In this document: positions 1 to 5,915 of the stretch, in pieces | Numbering within the stretch: position 1 is the first letter of the stretch | Layout: each line of letters opens with the position of its first letter | DNA from: Synergistaceae bacterium | GTDB lineage: Bacteria > Synergistota > Synergistia > Synergistales > Aminobacteriaceae | DNA: 5,915 nucleotides | Reading direction: 5' to 3' | Assembly (NCBI GenBank): GCA_017394925.1 | Contig: JAFPWQ010000201.1 | Span: 1-5,915 of the forward strand | Notes under the pieces: model-generated | What the model was told of the DNA's origin: nothing | The model's database searches: none | Seen by the model: the letters and a program-made list of their open reading frames with translations, nothing else | Made by a program: the position numbers and the translations under genes

Positions 1-732
1 AAACTTGAAGAGAATAAAACTAAAATTGCCAAACAGACTGACGAATTAAAGAAGAAACGCGAAGAATTTGATTCAACGATTAAGAAAACGGACTCACTCT
101 TAAAGAACGTTCAGAATGAGCAGAAGAAAGCCGAAGCCGCCGCAAAAGAATTAGAGAATGCGCAAAGGGCAGTCGGAAATAAAATTAATTCTCTCATGAG
201 GCAAAAGAAAAACGCACAGGCAAAGAAAACGAATCAGGCAAAAGCTCCTGTAAAAGTAACAAATGTATCATCGAATTCAAATTCAAAGACGACAGCAAAG
301 ACTCAAGTATCAACACCGTCAAAAGCACCTGCAGCAGGAAGTGTGAAATCACTTTCATGGCCTGTCAACGGAACTGTAACCATGCAATACGGTTCGAGAG
401 TTCACCCGACATTCAAGACGAAAATATTTAACTCAGGAATAGACATCAAAGCGGCATCGGGGACTCCAGTTAAAGCGGCAGGACCCGGTGAAGTGTTATA
501 TCAGGGATGGCTCAGAGGCTTTGGCCAGGTTGTGATTATAGATCACGGAGGCGATTTATCGACAGTATACGCGCGTCTCGGCGGGACATCAGTAAGAGAG
601 GGTGCAGTAGTGAAAGCAGGAACAGTAATCGGGAGAGTCGGCAACACTGGAACGGATTCAGAATACGGACTGCATTTTGAGGTCAGGAAAAACGGAAATG
701 CACAGAACCCTATGAATTATCTTCGCAGGTAA
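1..732 (+). CDS. envC: EnvC-like murein hydrolase activator, 3' part (coiled coil + degenerate LytM/M23 domain)
   Basis: The gene is cut by the left window edge; frame 1 is open from base 1, so the ATG at 196 is internal. The visible part is 243 residues. Residues 1 to about 75 are a Lys/Glu/Gln-rich heptad-like coiled coil. A low-complexity Ser/Thr/Lys/Ala linker runs to about 115, followed by a LytM (peptidase M23) fold with the GTPVKAAGPGEV and FGQVVIIDHG strands and a closing LHFEVRKNG. EnvC-family proteins sit in the periplasm and switch on cell-wall amidases at the division septum. Of the five LytM active-site positions only the Asp (D148) and the last His (H225) remain; the others are Asn (N144), Arg (R192) and Gly (G223). 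It is therefore probably a non-catalytic activator, as known for EnvC. The adjacent S41 protease gene is a common neighbour of envC. The family is secure; the activator role is inferred. Confidence 0.88.
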   Translation, partial: KLEENKTKIAKQTDELKKKREEFDSTIKKTDSLLKNVQNEQKKAEAAAKELENAQRAVGNKINSLMRQKKNAQAKKTNQAKAPVKVTNVSSNSNSKTTAKTQVSTPSKAPAAGSVKSLSWPVNGTVTMQYGSRVHPTFKTKIFNSGIDIKAASGTPVKAAGPGEVLYQGWLRGFGQVVIIDHGGDLSTVYARLGGTSVREGAVVKAGTVIGRVGNTGTDSEYGLHFEVRKNGNAQNPMNYLRR

Positions 733-744
733 AAGCAGGTAAAA
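725..744 (+). repeat. Perfect 10-bp tandem duplication spanning the envC stop codon
   Basis: GCAGGTAAAA occurs twice back to back (725-734 and 735-744). The stop codon TAA of the EnvC-like gene (730-732) lies in the first copy. It looks like a local replication-slippage duplication; no function is evident. Confidence 0.7.
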
Positions 745-749
745 AATTT

Positions 750-778
750 TTGTGGGTCGTTTGCCCATGCTGTATAAT
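750..778 (+). promoter_or_regulatory. Probable sigma-70 promoter for the ctpA-purA unit
   Basis: A perfect -10 box TATAAT lies at 773-778. TTGTGG at 750-755 matches the first three bases of the -35 consensus, and the spacer is the ideal 17 bp. Transcription would begin near 785, about 25 nt before the protease start codon. A short imperfect inverted repeat (751-756 with 764-769) lies inside the promoter but is too weak to call an operator. The promoter implies that the protease and downstream genes can be expressed independently of envC. Confidence 0.6.
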
Positions 779-810
779 TCTTGCTAAATTAAGAAGGCAG
801 GTGTGTTTTA

Positions 811-2031
811 TTGAACAACCTTAAGAATAAAATTTATATTCTTATCTTTATTATTCTTGCATCAATTGGATTCCTAAAAGACTATAAAGCTCCGGCCGCA
901 GATTTTTCTGAATCGGATTTTAACAGAATATCGCCGTTCAACGTGAGGTCTTTATGGCTCTTGCGTCAGGTGAGATACATAATCGAAAGTTATCAGGTAG
1001 ACGCAGAGAGTAAACCTGCAAAAGAAGAAGATTTGCTTCACGGAGCAGCCAAAGGAATGGTCGAAGCATGGAAAGATCCGTATACGCGATTCGTATCGCC
1101 CACACAGCTTAAAGACGAAGAAATTGAGCTTGAAGGCAAGTACGGCGGACTCGGAATGTATGTAGGAGACAGGGACGGCAGAATTTTAGTCATAAGTCCT
1201 ATGGAAGATTCACCAGCAGAGAAGGCCGGATTAAAACCAAAAGACCATATTGTGAAAGTAGACAACGATGTCGTAATCGGCTGGACATCTGACAGAGTAG
1301 TTCAGAAATTAAGAGGGGAACCTGATACTAATGTCGTAATATGGGTAAACCGTGAAGGTGAAGATGAATTACTCAGCTTTGATATTACCCGTGAGATAAT
1401 CCAGTTAAAGAGCGTCCGTTATGAGATGCTCTCAGATGATATTGGCTATGTGCGACTCTCTCAGTTCAAGCATAACACTGACGATGATACGCGCAATGCA
1501 GTACGTGATTTAATGCGTCAGGGAATGCGTGCGTTAATTCTTGACCTCAGGAACAACGGCGGCGGACTTCTTGATGTCAGTGTGAAAATCTCAAGTTTAT
1601 TCTTAAAGAGCGGTCTCGTTGTTGAGACCAAAGGCAGAGCAGAGAGAGCTAACGAGAAATATTATGTCGACAAGTCCCAGTACTTAACCGATATGCCCAT
1701 GACTGTTTTAATCAACGGAGGCAGTGCAAGCGCAAGTGAAATTGTAGCCGGTGCATTGAAAGACAGAGGACGGGCAAAATTAATCGGTGAAAAAAGTTTC
1801 GGCAAGGGCAGCGTTCAGACTTTATTCCCCCTGACTGACGGAAGCGGAGTATACGTTACGATTGCGAGATACTATACGCCTTCGGGAAGAGTGATAGATC
1901 ATGTAGGATTATCACCTGACATTGAGGTTAAAGGAGAGCCGAACCGGGACAAGAGCAAAGATGAACAGTTACAGTTTGCAATAGGCGAAGTGAAAAAATT
2001 ATTGCGTCCTGTTGCAGGCAGAAGACGATAA
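811..2031 (+). CDS. ctpA: C-terminal processing peptidase, S41 family (CtpA-type)
   Basis: This 406-residue serine protease matches the usual bacterial CtpA/CtpB length. A hydrophobic segment at residues 8-21 is a signal peptide or membrane anchor; KAPAAD at 26-31 could hold a cleavage site. A helical region is followed by a PDZ domain at about 106-184 (GGLGMYV near its start) and the S41 protease core. The Ser/Lys dyad is S307, within GGSASASE, and K332, within FGKGSVQ. Their 25-residue spacing equals that of E. coli Prc, and Q336 completes the Ser-Lys-Gln triad known from B. subtilis CtpB. It should act in the periplasm, trimming or degrading protein C-termini; next to envC, a role in controlling cell-wall hydrolases is plausible but inferred. 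The TTG start is supported by an in-frame stop at 790-792, by AGGTG at 799-803 seven nt upstream, and by the signal sequence directly after it. Confidence 0.93.
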   Translation: MNNLKNKIYILIFIILASIGFLKDYKAPAADFSESDFNRISPFNVRSLWLLRQVRYIIESYQVDAESKPAKEEDLLHGAAKGMVEAWKDPYTRFVSPTQLKDEEIELEGKYGGLGMYVGDRDGRILVISPMEDSPAEKAGLKPKDHIVKVDNDVVIGWTSDRVVQKLRGEPDTNVVIWVNREGEDELLSFDITREIIQLKSVRYEMLSDDIGYVRLSQFKHNTDDDTRNAVRDLMRQGMRALILDLRNNGGGLLDVSVKISSLFLKSGLVVETKGRAERANEKYYVDKSQYLTDMPMTVLINGGSASASEIVAGALKDRGRAKLIGEKSFGKGSVQTLFPLTDGSGVYVTIARYYTPSGRVIDHVGLSPDIEVKGEPNRDKSKDEQLQFAIGEVKKLLRPVAGRRR

Positions 2032-2038
2032 AAATTTT

Positions 2039-2060
2039 CGTAAAAATATCACGTAAAAAT
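2039..2060 (+). repeat. Two 9-bp direct repeats upstream of purA
   Basis: CGTAAAAAT occurs at 2039-2047 and again at 2052-2060, a 13-bp period in the short AT-rich gap between the protease gene and purA. The spacing is close to but above one helical turn. I recognise no known operator, and chance in AT-rich DNA is a fair explanation. Confidence 0.4.
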
Positions 2061-2064
2061 TCAT

Positions 2065-2072
2065 AAGGAGAG
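2065..2072 (+). promoter_or_regulatory. Strong ribosome binding site of purA
   Basis: AAGGAGAG is a near-perfect Shine-Dalgarno sequence. Its AAGGAG core ends 11 nt before the TTG at 2082. An in-frame stop at 2076-2078 excludes any earlier start, so the two together fix the unusual TTG start of purA. Confidence 0.75.
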
Positions 2073-2081
2073 ATTTAAATC

Positions 2082-3371
2082 TTGAGTAACAAAAACGTAG
2101 ACCTTCTTGTCGGAGCTCAATGGGGCGATGAGGGAAAAGGCAAAGTAGTTGATATTCTGGGATCAGATGTTGATGTATTCGTGCGTTATCAGGGCGGAGC
2201 AAATGCAGGTCATACAGTCGTGGCTGACGGTCAGAAGGTAGTATTTCATCTTCTGCCTTCGGGAATGCTTTATCCCGGAAAATTATGCGTCTTAGGCAAC
2301 GGACTCGTAATTGACCCGGAACAGTTCCTGAAGGAAACATCAGAGCTTTTCGCAAAGGGACAGGACAGAGCAAGATTAGCCGTGAGTCCTCATGCGCATG
2401 TAGTTATGCCCTATCACAGAATGCTGGACAAGTTACAGGAAGAGGCACGCGGTAAAGGCCGTAAGATAGGCACAACAGGAAGGGGAATCGGTCCGTGCTA
2501 CGTGGATAAATATTCGCGTTCAGGCTTAAGAGTCGAAGATTTAATCAATGCAGATGTCCTTCGCGAGAAATTAACGTATATTCTCGAAGAAAAGAATCAG
2601 ATTTTTACGCGCCTGTATAACCAGAGACCGTTAGCATTCGATGAAGTTTATGACCCTGCAAGAAAATGGGGTGAGGCATTAGCACCTTATGTTGACGATA
2701 CACGCGCATTATTACGCAAGGCAGTTGATGACGGTCAGCATGTATTGCTTGAGGGAGCACAGGCGGCATTGCTCGACATAGATCACGGAACATATCCGTA
2801 CGTAACAAGTTCATCGACTTCAGCGTCAGGAGCATTCACTGGTACAGGTCTCGCACCTCATGATCTGACTCGCGTTATTGCAGTCGTGAAGGCATACACA
2901 ACCCGTGTAGGTGAAGGCCCGTTCCCGACGGAAGATTTTGGTGAGGACGGCGAAAAATTGCGTGCTAACGGCGGCGAATACGGAGCAACAACAGGAAGAC
3001 CAAGACGCTGCGGTTGGCTTGACATTCCTGCATTGAAATACTCAATGGAATTAAACGGCGCGGATGTCATTGCATTAACGAAGCTCGATGTCTTAACGGG
3101 CATGGGAGGAATCAAAGTCTGCACGTCATACGAGAAAGACGGCGAAAAAATTACTTCATGGCCGAATGACACGGAGACACTCAGCGAACTTAAACCCGTT
3201 TATGAAACTCTTCCGGGCTGGAATGACGACATAACGAACTGCAAGACTTTCGATGAGCTTCCCGAAAACGCAAAAGCATACGTGAAATATATCGAAGAGA
3301 CGCTCAAAACTCCCGTCGCATTAATCGGAGTCGGCGCGGACAGAAACCAGACGATTAACAGAGGAATGTAA
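2082..3371 (+). CDS. purA: Adenylosuccinate synthase
   Basis: PurA (EC 6.3.4.4) joins IMP and aspartate, using GTP, to form adenylosuccinate, the first committed step from IMP to AMP in the cytoplasm. The 429-residue length is typical. The phosphate-binding loop GAQWGDEGKGK is at 11-21 with catalytic D16. QGGANAGHT at 38-45 contains catalytic H44. The IMP-binding loop TTGRGIGP is at 131-138, and the aspartate-binding loop GATTGRPRR at 301-309. TKLD at 333-336 is the guanine-recognition element. The C-terminal PVALIGVGADR is also family-typical. All key residues look intact, so the enzyme should be active. It lies 50 bp after the protease gene on the same strand without an obvious promoter or terminator between them, so co-transcription is likely. 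No other purine genes are visible and no PurR-like or riboswitch element was seen. Confidence 0.98.
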   Translation: MSNKNVDLLVGAQWGDEGKGKVVDILGSDVDVFVRYQGGANAGHTVVADGQKVVFHLLPSGMLYPGKLCVLGNGLVIDPEQFLKETSELFAKGQDRARLAVSPHAHVVMPYHRMLDKLQEEARGKGRKIGTTGRGIGPCYVDKYSRSGLRVEDLINADVLREKLTYILEEKNQIFTRLYNQRPLAFDEVYDPARKWGEALAPYVDDTRALLRKAVDDGQHVLLEGAQAALLDIDHGTYPYVTSSSTSASGAFTGTGLAPHDLTRVIAVVKAYTTRVGEGPFPTEDFGEDGEKLRANGGEYGATTGRPRRCGWLDIPALKYSMELNGADVIALTKLDVLTGMGGIKVCTSYEKDGEKITSWPNDTETLSELKPVYETLPGWNDDITNCKTFDELPENAKAYVKYIEETLKTPVALIGVGADRNQTINRGM

Positions 3372-3380
3372 TTTAAGATT

Positions 3381-3860
3381 GTGTACCTTCCTGAAATTGA
3401 TTTCTTAACGTTCAACGACCTGCCCGGCATTTTGAGACTTAATGCTTCAGTCTCGTGGTCATGGCCGGAAGACGTAATCAAATCGGATCTGAATAATGAT
3501 TCCGAAAATGAGACAACTTATATCGGGGCCTTCGCTACAACAACGGAGGCTCCTCTCTTAGGCTATGCTGTTCTTGGGCGCGAGAACAGAAGAGGCGTTT
3601 TGATGTCATTAATCATCGATAAAAATTTTCAGAGAAGGGGAATCGGCACGCAGTTATTATTGGCCGTAAGCGATTGTGCTATGTATCTTAATTTCCGAAG
3701 ATTAATGCTCCGTGTCCGCAAATCAAATTCTCCGGCTATTGCTCTGTATAATAATATGTCATTCATCACTGAGAAAGTCAGACGCGGTTATTATTCCAAC
3801 GGTGAAGATGCAATCGTGATGAGTGCAAAGCTGCCCCTGAAAGTGAAAATCCGGACATGA
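3381..3860 (+). CDS. RimI-like GNAT N-acetyltransferase
   Basis: This 159-residue GNAT-fold enzyme should transfer acetyl from acetyl-CoA to an amine. The acetyl-CoA pyrophosphate loop is Q84-RRGIG-T90. The stretch from V112 to M147 closely follows RimI, the acetyltransferase of ribosomal protein S18: VRKSN, AIALY with the expected catalytic Tyr at Y123, RRGYY and EDAIVM. Where RimI has its catalytic Glu (LEVR) this protein has R111 (LRVR). The ALYxxxGF motif reads ALYNNMSF, with Ser for Gly. Substrate or chemistry may therefore differ from RimI, and I give no gene symbol. The GTG start is the only good one: the purA stop is in frame 9 nt upstream. No close Shine-Dalgarno is seen (AGAGG at 3360-3364 is 16 nt away), which suggests translational coupling to purA. 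tsaB and tsaD, frequent rimI partners, are absent here. Confidence 0.85.
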   Translation: MYLPEIDFLTFNDLPGILRLNASVSWSWPEDVIKSDLNNDSENETTYIGAFATTTEAPLLGYAVLGRENRRGVLMSLIIDKNFQRRGIGTQLLLAVSDCAMYLNFRRLMLRVRKSNSPAIALYNNMSFITEKVRRGYYSNGEDAIVMSAKLPLKVKIRT

Positions 3861-4099
3861 GAGTATATATCCCATTTGATGACGGCTCTTCGGTTTCGTT
3901 TGACGGTGATAGTTTCACTGTGTATAAAAGCCCGAAAGATATTAACGCTGTCGATAAGCCCGGATATGATTCGCCGTGCAAGGCTGAAATTGCATGGTCA
4001 AAACGATGGGGTGAACTTGTGCGTGCACTTGAGAATGCATACAGGAAACAGGAGAAATTAAAGAAGGATTCACGGGCGAAAAAAATTTACAGGCCATAA
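3857..4099 (+). CDS. Hypothetical 80-residue protein, coupled to the RimI-like gene
   Basis: I do not recognise this family. The ATG overlaps the acetyltransferase stop in an ATGA (3857-3860), the standard sign of coupled translation, which is the main evidence that it is real. The first 25 or so residues look like a small beta unit (MRVYIPFDDG, then alternating Ser/Phe/Asp up to FTVYK). The middle is Pro/Asp-rich. From about residue 47 the chain is probably one long, strongly basic helix (W47, W51, then many Lys and Arg), ending KKIYRP. There is no signal peptide or membrane segment, so it is likely cytoplasmic. The basic tail could contact nucleic acid or ribosome, but that is a guess. It is the last gene of the plus-strand unit, ending 45 bp before the convergent pssA. 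Confidence 0.7.
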   Translation: MRVYIPFDDGSSVSFDGDSFTVYKSPKDINAVDKPGYDSPCKAEIAWSKRWGELVRALENAYRKQEKLKKDSRAKKIYRP

Positions 4100-4131
4100 A
4101 AAAACAGACCCGCATTTTTTCTGCGAGCCTG
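4098..4131 (-). terminator. Rho-independent terminator of the gyrA-psd-pssA operon
   Basis: Read on the minus strand, CAGGCTCGCA (4131-4122) pairs over 10 positions with TGCGGGTCTG (4114-4105), including two G-U wobbles, around a 7-nt loop. Seven T's follow directly (4104-4098). It begins 13 nt past the pssA stop. On the plus strand the wobbles become A-C mismatches and no clean T-run follows, so it is oriented for the minus-strand genes. The T-run includes the last two bases of the plus-strand gene's stop codon. Plus-strand transcripts have no better terminator in the gap. Confidence 0.82.
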
Positions 4132-4144
4132 CAAAATAATTTTC

Positions 4145-4897
4145 TCAGTGTTTCGTGTCTATTGCTTCGTCTCGTGCTTCAGGCCTCAATAACCATTGTC
4201 CCCAGTCAAAGCGAATCAGTCCGCTCACAATATACATCGTGAATAAGAACAACGGCGCATGTCTCTTAAGAAAGACAAACGATAATGCAAAAAGTGAAAG
4301 CAACGCAAAGCATTTCGTCTTATTCGCACTCTTTTTCGTCAGCTTCTTCATGTTCGCATAGGGAATACTCGAAATCATTAACAGCCCTGTACACACTAAA
4401 ACGATAAGCATAACCCATGAAGGCAAATTCAAACCTGAAATCACGAATGACGAAACGAATAATCCGCCTGCAGGACACGGAAGCCCCTGAAAAGGTCCGG
4501 GCACATGAACAACGTTAAACCTCGCGAGCCTCAATGCTACACATAATGCAAAGAATACAGCAGCAGCTGCTCCGATAATATACAGACTTCTCATTGAAAC
4601 ATGATAAAGCAAAATTGACGGTGCAACTCCAAAGCTCACCAGATCCGCAAGACTGTCAAATTCAAGTCCGAACTGTGATCCGCCTCCGAGCATACGCGCG
4701 ACTTTTCCGTCAAAGCCGTCGAATATTACCGCAAAGAATATTAACCATGCGGCCGGTACGATTCTTCCATGAAGAACGAGAATTAACGAGAATAATCCGC
4801 ATAATAAATTTCCGCTTGTTACCATGTTAGGAAGTATATGTTTGAATTCCATAGGCTTACACCCGATTTTACGTCTTCTTTTGAGAAAAAATTTCAC
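4145..4897 (-). CDS. pssA: CDP-diacylglycerol-serine O-phosphatidyltransferase (phosphatidylserine synthase)
   Basis: PssA (EC 2.7.8.8) makes phosphatidylserine from CDP-diacylglycerol and L-serine in the inner membrane. The 250-residue protein carries the complete CDP-alcohol phosphatidyltransferase motif DG-x2-AR-x8-G-x3-D-x3-D at residues 63-85 (D63, G64, A67, R68, G77, D81, D85), with the metal-binding D60 just before it. RLARFN at 123-128 and FQGLPCPAGG at 136-145 are typical of the serine-specific subfamily. About six to eight hydrophobic segments follow from residue 25 on. This is the Bacillus-type membrane enzyme, not the phospholipase D-type PssA of E. coli. The GTG start at 4897 overlaps the psd stop (GTGA) and has a good ribosome binding site; M16 is a less likely alternative. 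The next enzyme of the pathway, Psd, is encoded immediately upstream. Confidence 0.95.
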   Translation of the reverse strand: MKFFLKRRRKIGCKPMEFKHILPNMVTSGNLLCGLFSLILVLHGRIVPAAWLIFFAVIFDGFDGKVARMLGGGSQFGLEFDSLADLVSFGVAPSILLYHVSMRSLYIIGAAAAVFFALCVALRLARFNVVHVPGPFQGLPCPAGGLFVSSFVISGLNLPSWVMLIVLVCTGLLMISSIPYANMKKLTKKSANKTKCFALLSLFALSFVFLKRHAPLFLFTMYIVSGLIRFDWGQWLLRPEARDEAIDTKH

Positions 4898-5514
4898 TGT
4901 GCTATCACTCCTATCAGACTTTCTCCGGCTTTCACTTTATCGCCGGTCTTCACTTTTACTACTATATCAGGCGGAAGATAAACATCAACCCTTGAGCCTA
5001 ATTTTATCATTCCGTAACGCTGTCCCGATTCAAGAATCTCTCCGCGCTTTAATCTGCACACTATGCGACGTGCTACAAGTCCTGCTATCTGTGTCATCAT
5101 AACAGGCCCCCATTGCGTAGATAACCCCGTGTAAAATCTCTCGTTGATTTCGCTTGCCTTCGGTGAAAATGCCGCGATTTTCTTTCCTGGCACATATTCA
5201 AGATAGTCAACACGGCCTGTACACGGTGCTCTGTTTACATGAACACTGAATAAATTCATAAAGATGCCTATCTTCATGGCCTTCCCAGTAAATTCATGCG
5301 AGGCTTCTGCTATCTCTACAACTTTTCCGTCAGCAGGAGAGAAAAAATGTCCGTCTTTGTATTCGGCTTTGCGTTCGGGGTCTCTGAAGAACCATATCAC
5401 TATTAATGACAGTGCAAGCATGATTAACGCAGGTATCCATGAAATAAACGCAAATGCACACGTACATAAAAGCAAAAACATTATCGTTGGTATTCCGTCT
5501 CTTGCAAGTTTCAT
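4894..5514 (-). CDS. psd: Phosphatidylserine decarboxylase proenzyme, short form
   Basis: Psd (EC 4.1.1.65) decarboxylates phosphatidylserine to phosphatidylethanolamine at the inner membrane. From the ATG at 5514 it has 206 residues, the length of the short Psd family rather than the roughly 300-residue E. coli type. An N-terminal hydrophobic region (about 8-43) anchors it. RDPER at 44-48, SPADG at 59-63 (catalytic D62) and FSVHVNRAPCTG at 89-100 (catalytic H92) follow. Self-cleavage should occur in KLGSRVD between G173 and S174, turning S174 into the pyruvoyl cofactor and leaving a small alpha chain of about 33 residues. An upstream in-frame TTG at 5535 would add seven residues. I prefer the ATG because MKLARDG fits the family's usual N-terminus and it lies 1 nt after the gyrA stop (TGA-T-ATG). 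The Shine-Dalgarno is weak (GAGAGTGAGA), consistent with coupling to gyrA. Confidence 0.93.
   Translation of the reverse strand: MKLARDGIPTIMFLLLCTCAFAFISWIPALIMLALSLIVIWFFRDPERKAEYKDGHFFSPADGKVVEIAEASHEFTGKAMKIGIFMNLFSVHVNRAPCTGRVDYLEYVPGKKIAAFSPKASEINERFYTGLSTQWGPVMMTQIAGLVARRIVCRLKRGEILESGQRYGMIKLGSRVDVYLPPDIVVKVKTGDKVKAGESLIGVIAQ
4908..4912 (-). promoter_or_regulatory. Ribosome binding site that fixes the pssA GTG start
   Basis: On the minus strand AGGAG lies 10 nt upstream of the GTG at 4897, inside the end of psd. The internal ATG at 4852 lacks a comparable site, so the GTG overlapping the psd stop is the better start. Confidence 0.7.
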
Positions 5515-5515
5515 A

Positions 5516-5915
5516 TCATAAAGTCTCACTCTCAAAATTTATGCTCAAATCTTCAGGTATATCTGCATTCTCTGATTCACTTTCGGATTCTGATTCACTA
5601 TCTGAACTTTTTGCTATGCTGCAGTCCGCAACTGAATCTCCTTCGTTAAGTCTGATAATAATAAACCCTGTTGCAGAACGGCCAAGTAACCTTATGCCCT
5701 TTATGGGTGTACGTACTACCATGCCTTTTGATGTGATTATGACAAGTTCATCTGAGTCATTCATCGCAAGACAGCCCGCAAGTTTCCCGGTTCTGTTTGT
5801 GAGATTCATTATTTTAATTCCGCCTGTTGACCTGTGATGAGGCATCATCTCGTTGTATTCGATTCTCTTGCCTATTCCCGCCTCGCTTATCACAAGCATA
5901 GTTTTTGAATCATCA
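5516..5915 (-). CDS. gyrA: DNA gyrase subunit A, C-terminal end (partial)
   Basis: Only the last 132 residues are visible; the gene runs off the right edge. Two beta-pinwheel blade repeats of the GyrA C-terminal domain can be read: one from KTMLVISEAGIGKRI through a degenerate GyrA-box-like HHRSTGGIKIMNL, and one from DELVIITSKGMVVRTP through IRLLGRSATGFIIIRL to EGDSVADCS. In gyrase this domain wraps DNA and gives negative supercoiling; the GyrA2GyrB2 enzyme acts on the chromosome. ParC shares the fold, but the canonical blade order and the repeat wording fit GyrA better. The protein then ends in a roughly 30-residue acidic tail starting with Ser-Asp/Glu repeats (5570-5608). psd and pssA follow with almost no gap. 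The promoter must lie outside the window. Confidence 0.93.
   Translation of the reverse strand, partial: DDSKTMLVISEAGIGKRIEYNEMMPHHRSTGGIKIMNLTNRTGKLAGCLAMNDSDELVIITSKGMVVRTPIKGIRLLGRSATGFIIIRLNEGDSVADCSIAKSSDSESESESESENADIPEDLSINFESETL

Noticed and set aside
196..732. ATG at 196 as the true start of the LytM gene
   Set aside because: The frame is open back to base 1 with coiled-coil composition typical of EnvC, no ribosome binding site precedes the ATG, and a start there would lack a signal peptide.
751..769. Inverted repeat TGTGGG / CCCATG inside the ctpA promoter as a terminator or operator
   Set aside because: Only four Watson-Crick pairs plus two wobbles, no following T-run, and no match to a known operator.
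1999..2373. Minus-strand open frame across the ctpA-purA junction
   Set aside because: It lies antisense to two clear genes, has no recognisable domain, and its composition is that of a shadow frame.
3876..4061. Second plus-strand frame inside the 80-residue gene
   Set aside because: The frame starting at 3857 has the ATGA coupling; this alternative has no ribosome binding site or protein-like pattern.
5515..5535. TTG at 5535 as the psd start
   Set aside because: It is possible and in frame, but the ATG at 5514 matches the short Psd N-terminus and sits right after the gyrA stop.
5454..5837. Plus-strand frame with a Ser-Asp/Leu repeat opposite gyrA
   Set aside because: The repeat is only the complement of the GyrA Ser-Glu tail; the gyrA blades are clearly the coding strand.
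1..5915. Hidden mobile element, CRISPR array, tRNA or defence system
   Set aside because: The window is almost fully packed with housekeeping genes. The longest non-coding gap is 78 bp, and no array, tRNA-like fold or transposase was seen.

Overview
The window reads as an ordinary housekeeping stretch of a bacterial chromosome with moderate to low GC. I see no mobile element, CRISPR array, RNA gene or defence system. An EnvC-type divisome protein plus complete phosphatidylethanolamine (PE) synthesis points to a diderm (Gram-negative type) bacterium. The gene order, the frequent TTG and GTG starts and the short-form phosphatidylserine decarboxylase remind me of Synergistota, but that is recognition from memory and only moderately certain.

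Plus strand (1-4099): the 3' part of an EnvC-like coiled-coil/LytM gene; a C-terminal processing protease (S41, CtpA family) behind its own likely promoter; purA (adenylosuccinate synthase); a RimI-like GNAT acetyltransferase; and an unrecognised 80-residue protein. The genes are tightly spaced: about 50 bp before purA, 9 bp before the acetyltransferase, and a 4-bp ATGA overlap before the last gene. This suggests one transcription unit from about 785 onward, perhaps also read through from envC.

Minus strand (5915-4145): the 3' end of gyrA, then psd and pssA. psd begins 1 nt after the gyrA stop, and psd and pssA overlap by GTGA. PssA makes phosphatidylserine from CDP-diacylglycerol and serine, and Psd decarboxylates it to PE, so the two genes form a complete two-step pathway translated in tandem behind gyrase. 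The two gene sets converge on a 45-bp gap holding a clear Rho-independent terminator oriented for the minus-strand operon.

Points worth a second look are small in scale: the LytM domain has lost most zinc and catalytic residues (a predicted amidase activator, not an enzyme); the RimI-like protein carries Arg where the catalytic Glu of RimI is expected; GyrA ends in a Ser-Glu repeat tail; a 10-bp tandem repeat spans the envC stop; and the 80-residue protein is unrecognised. I found no convincing evidence of an undescribed system.
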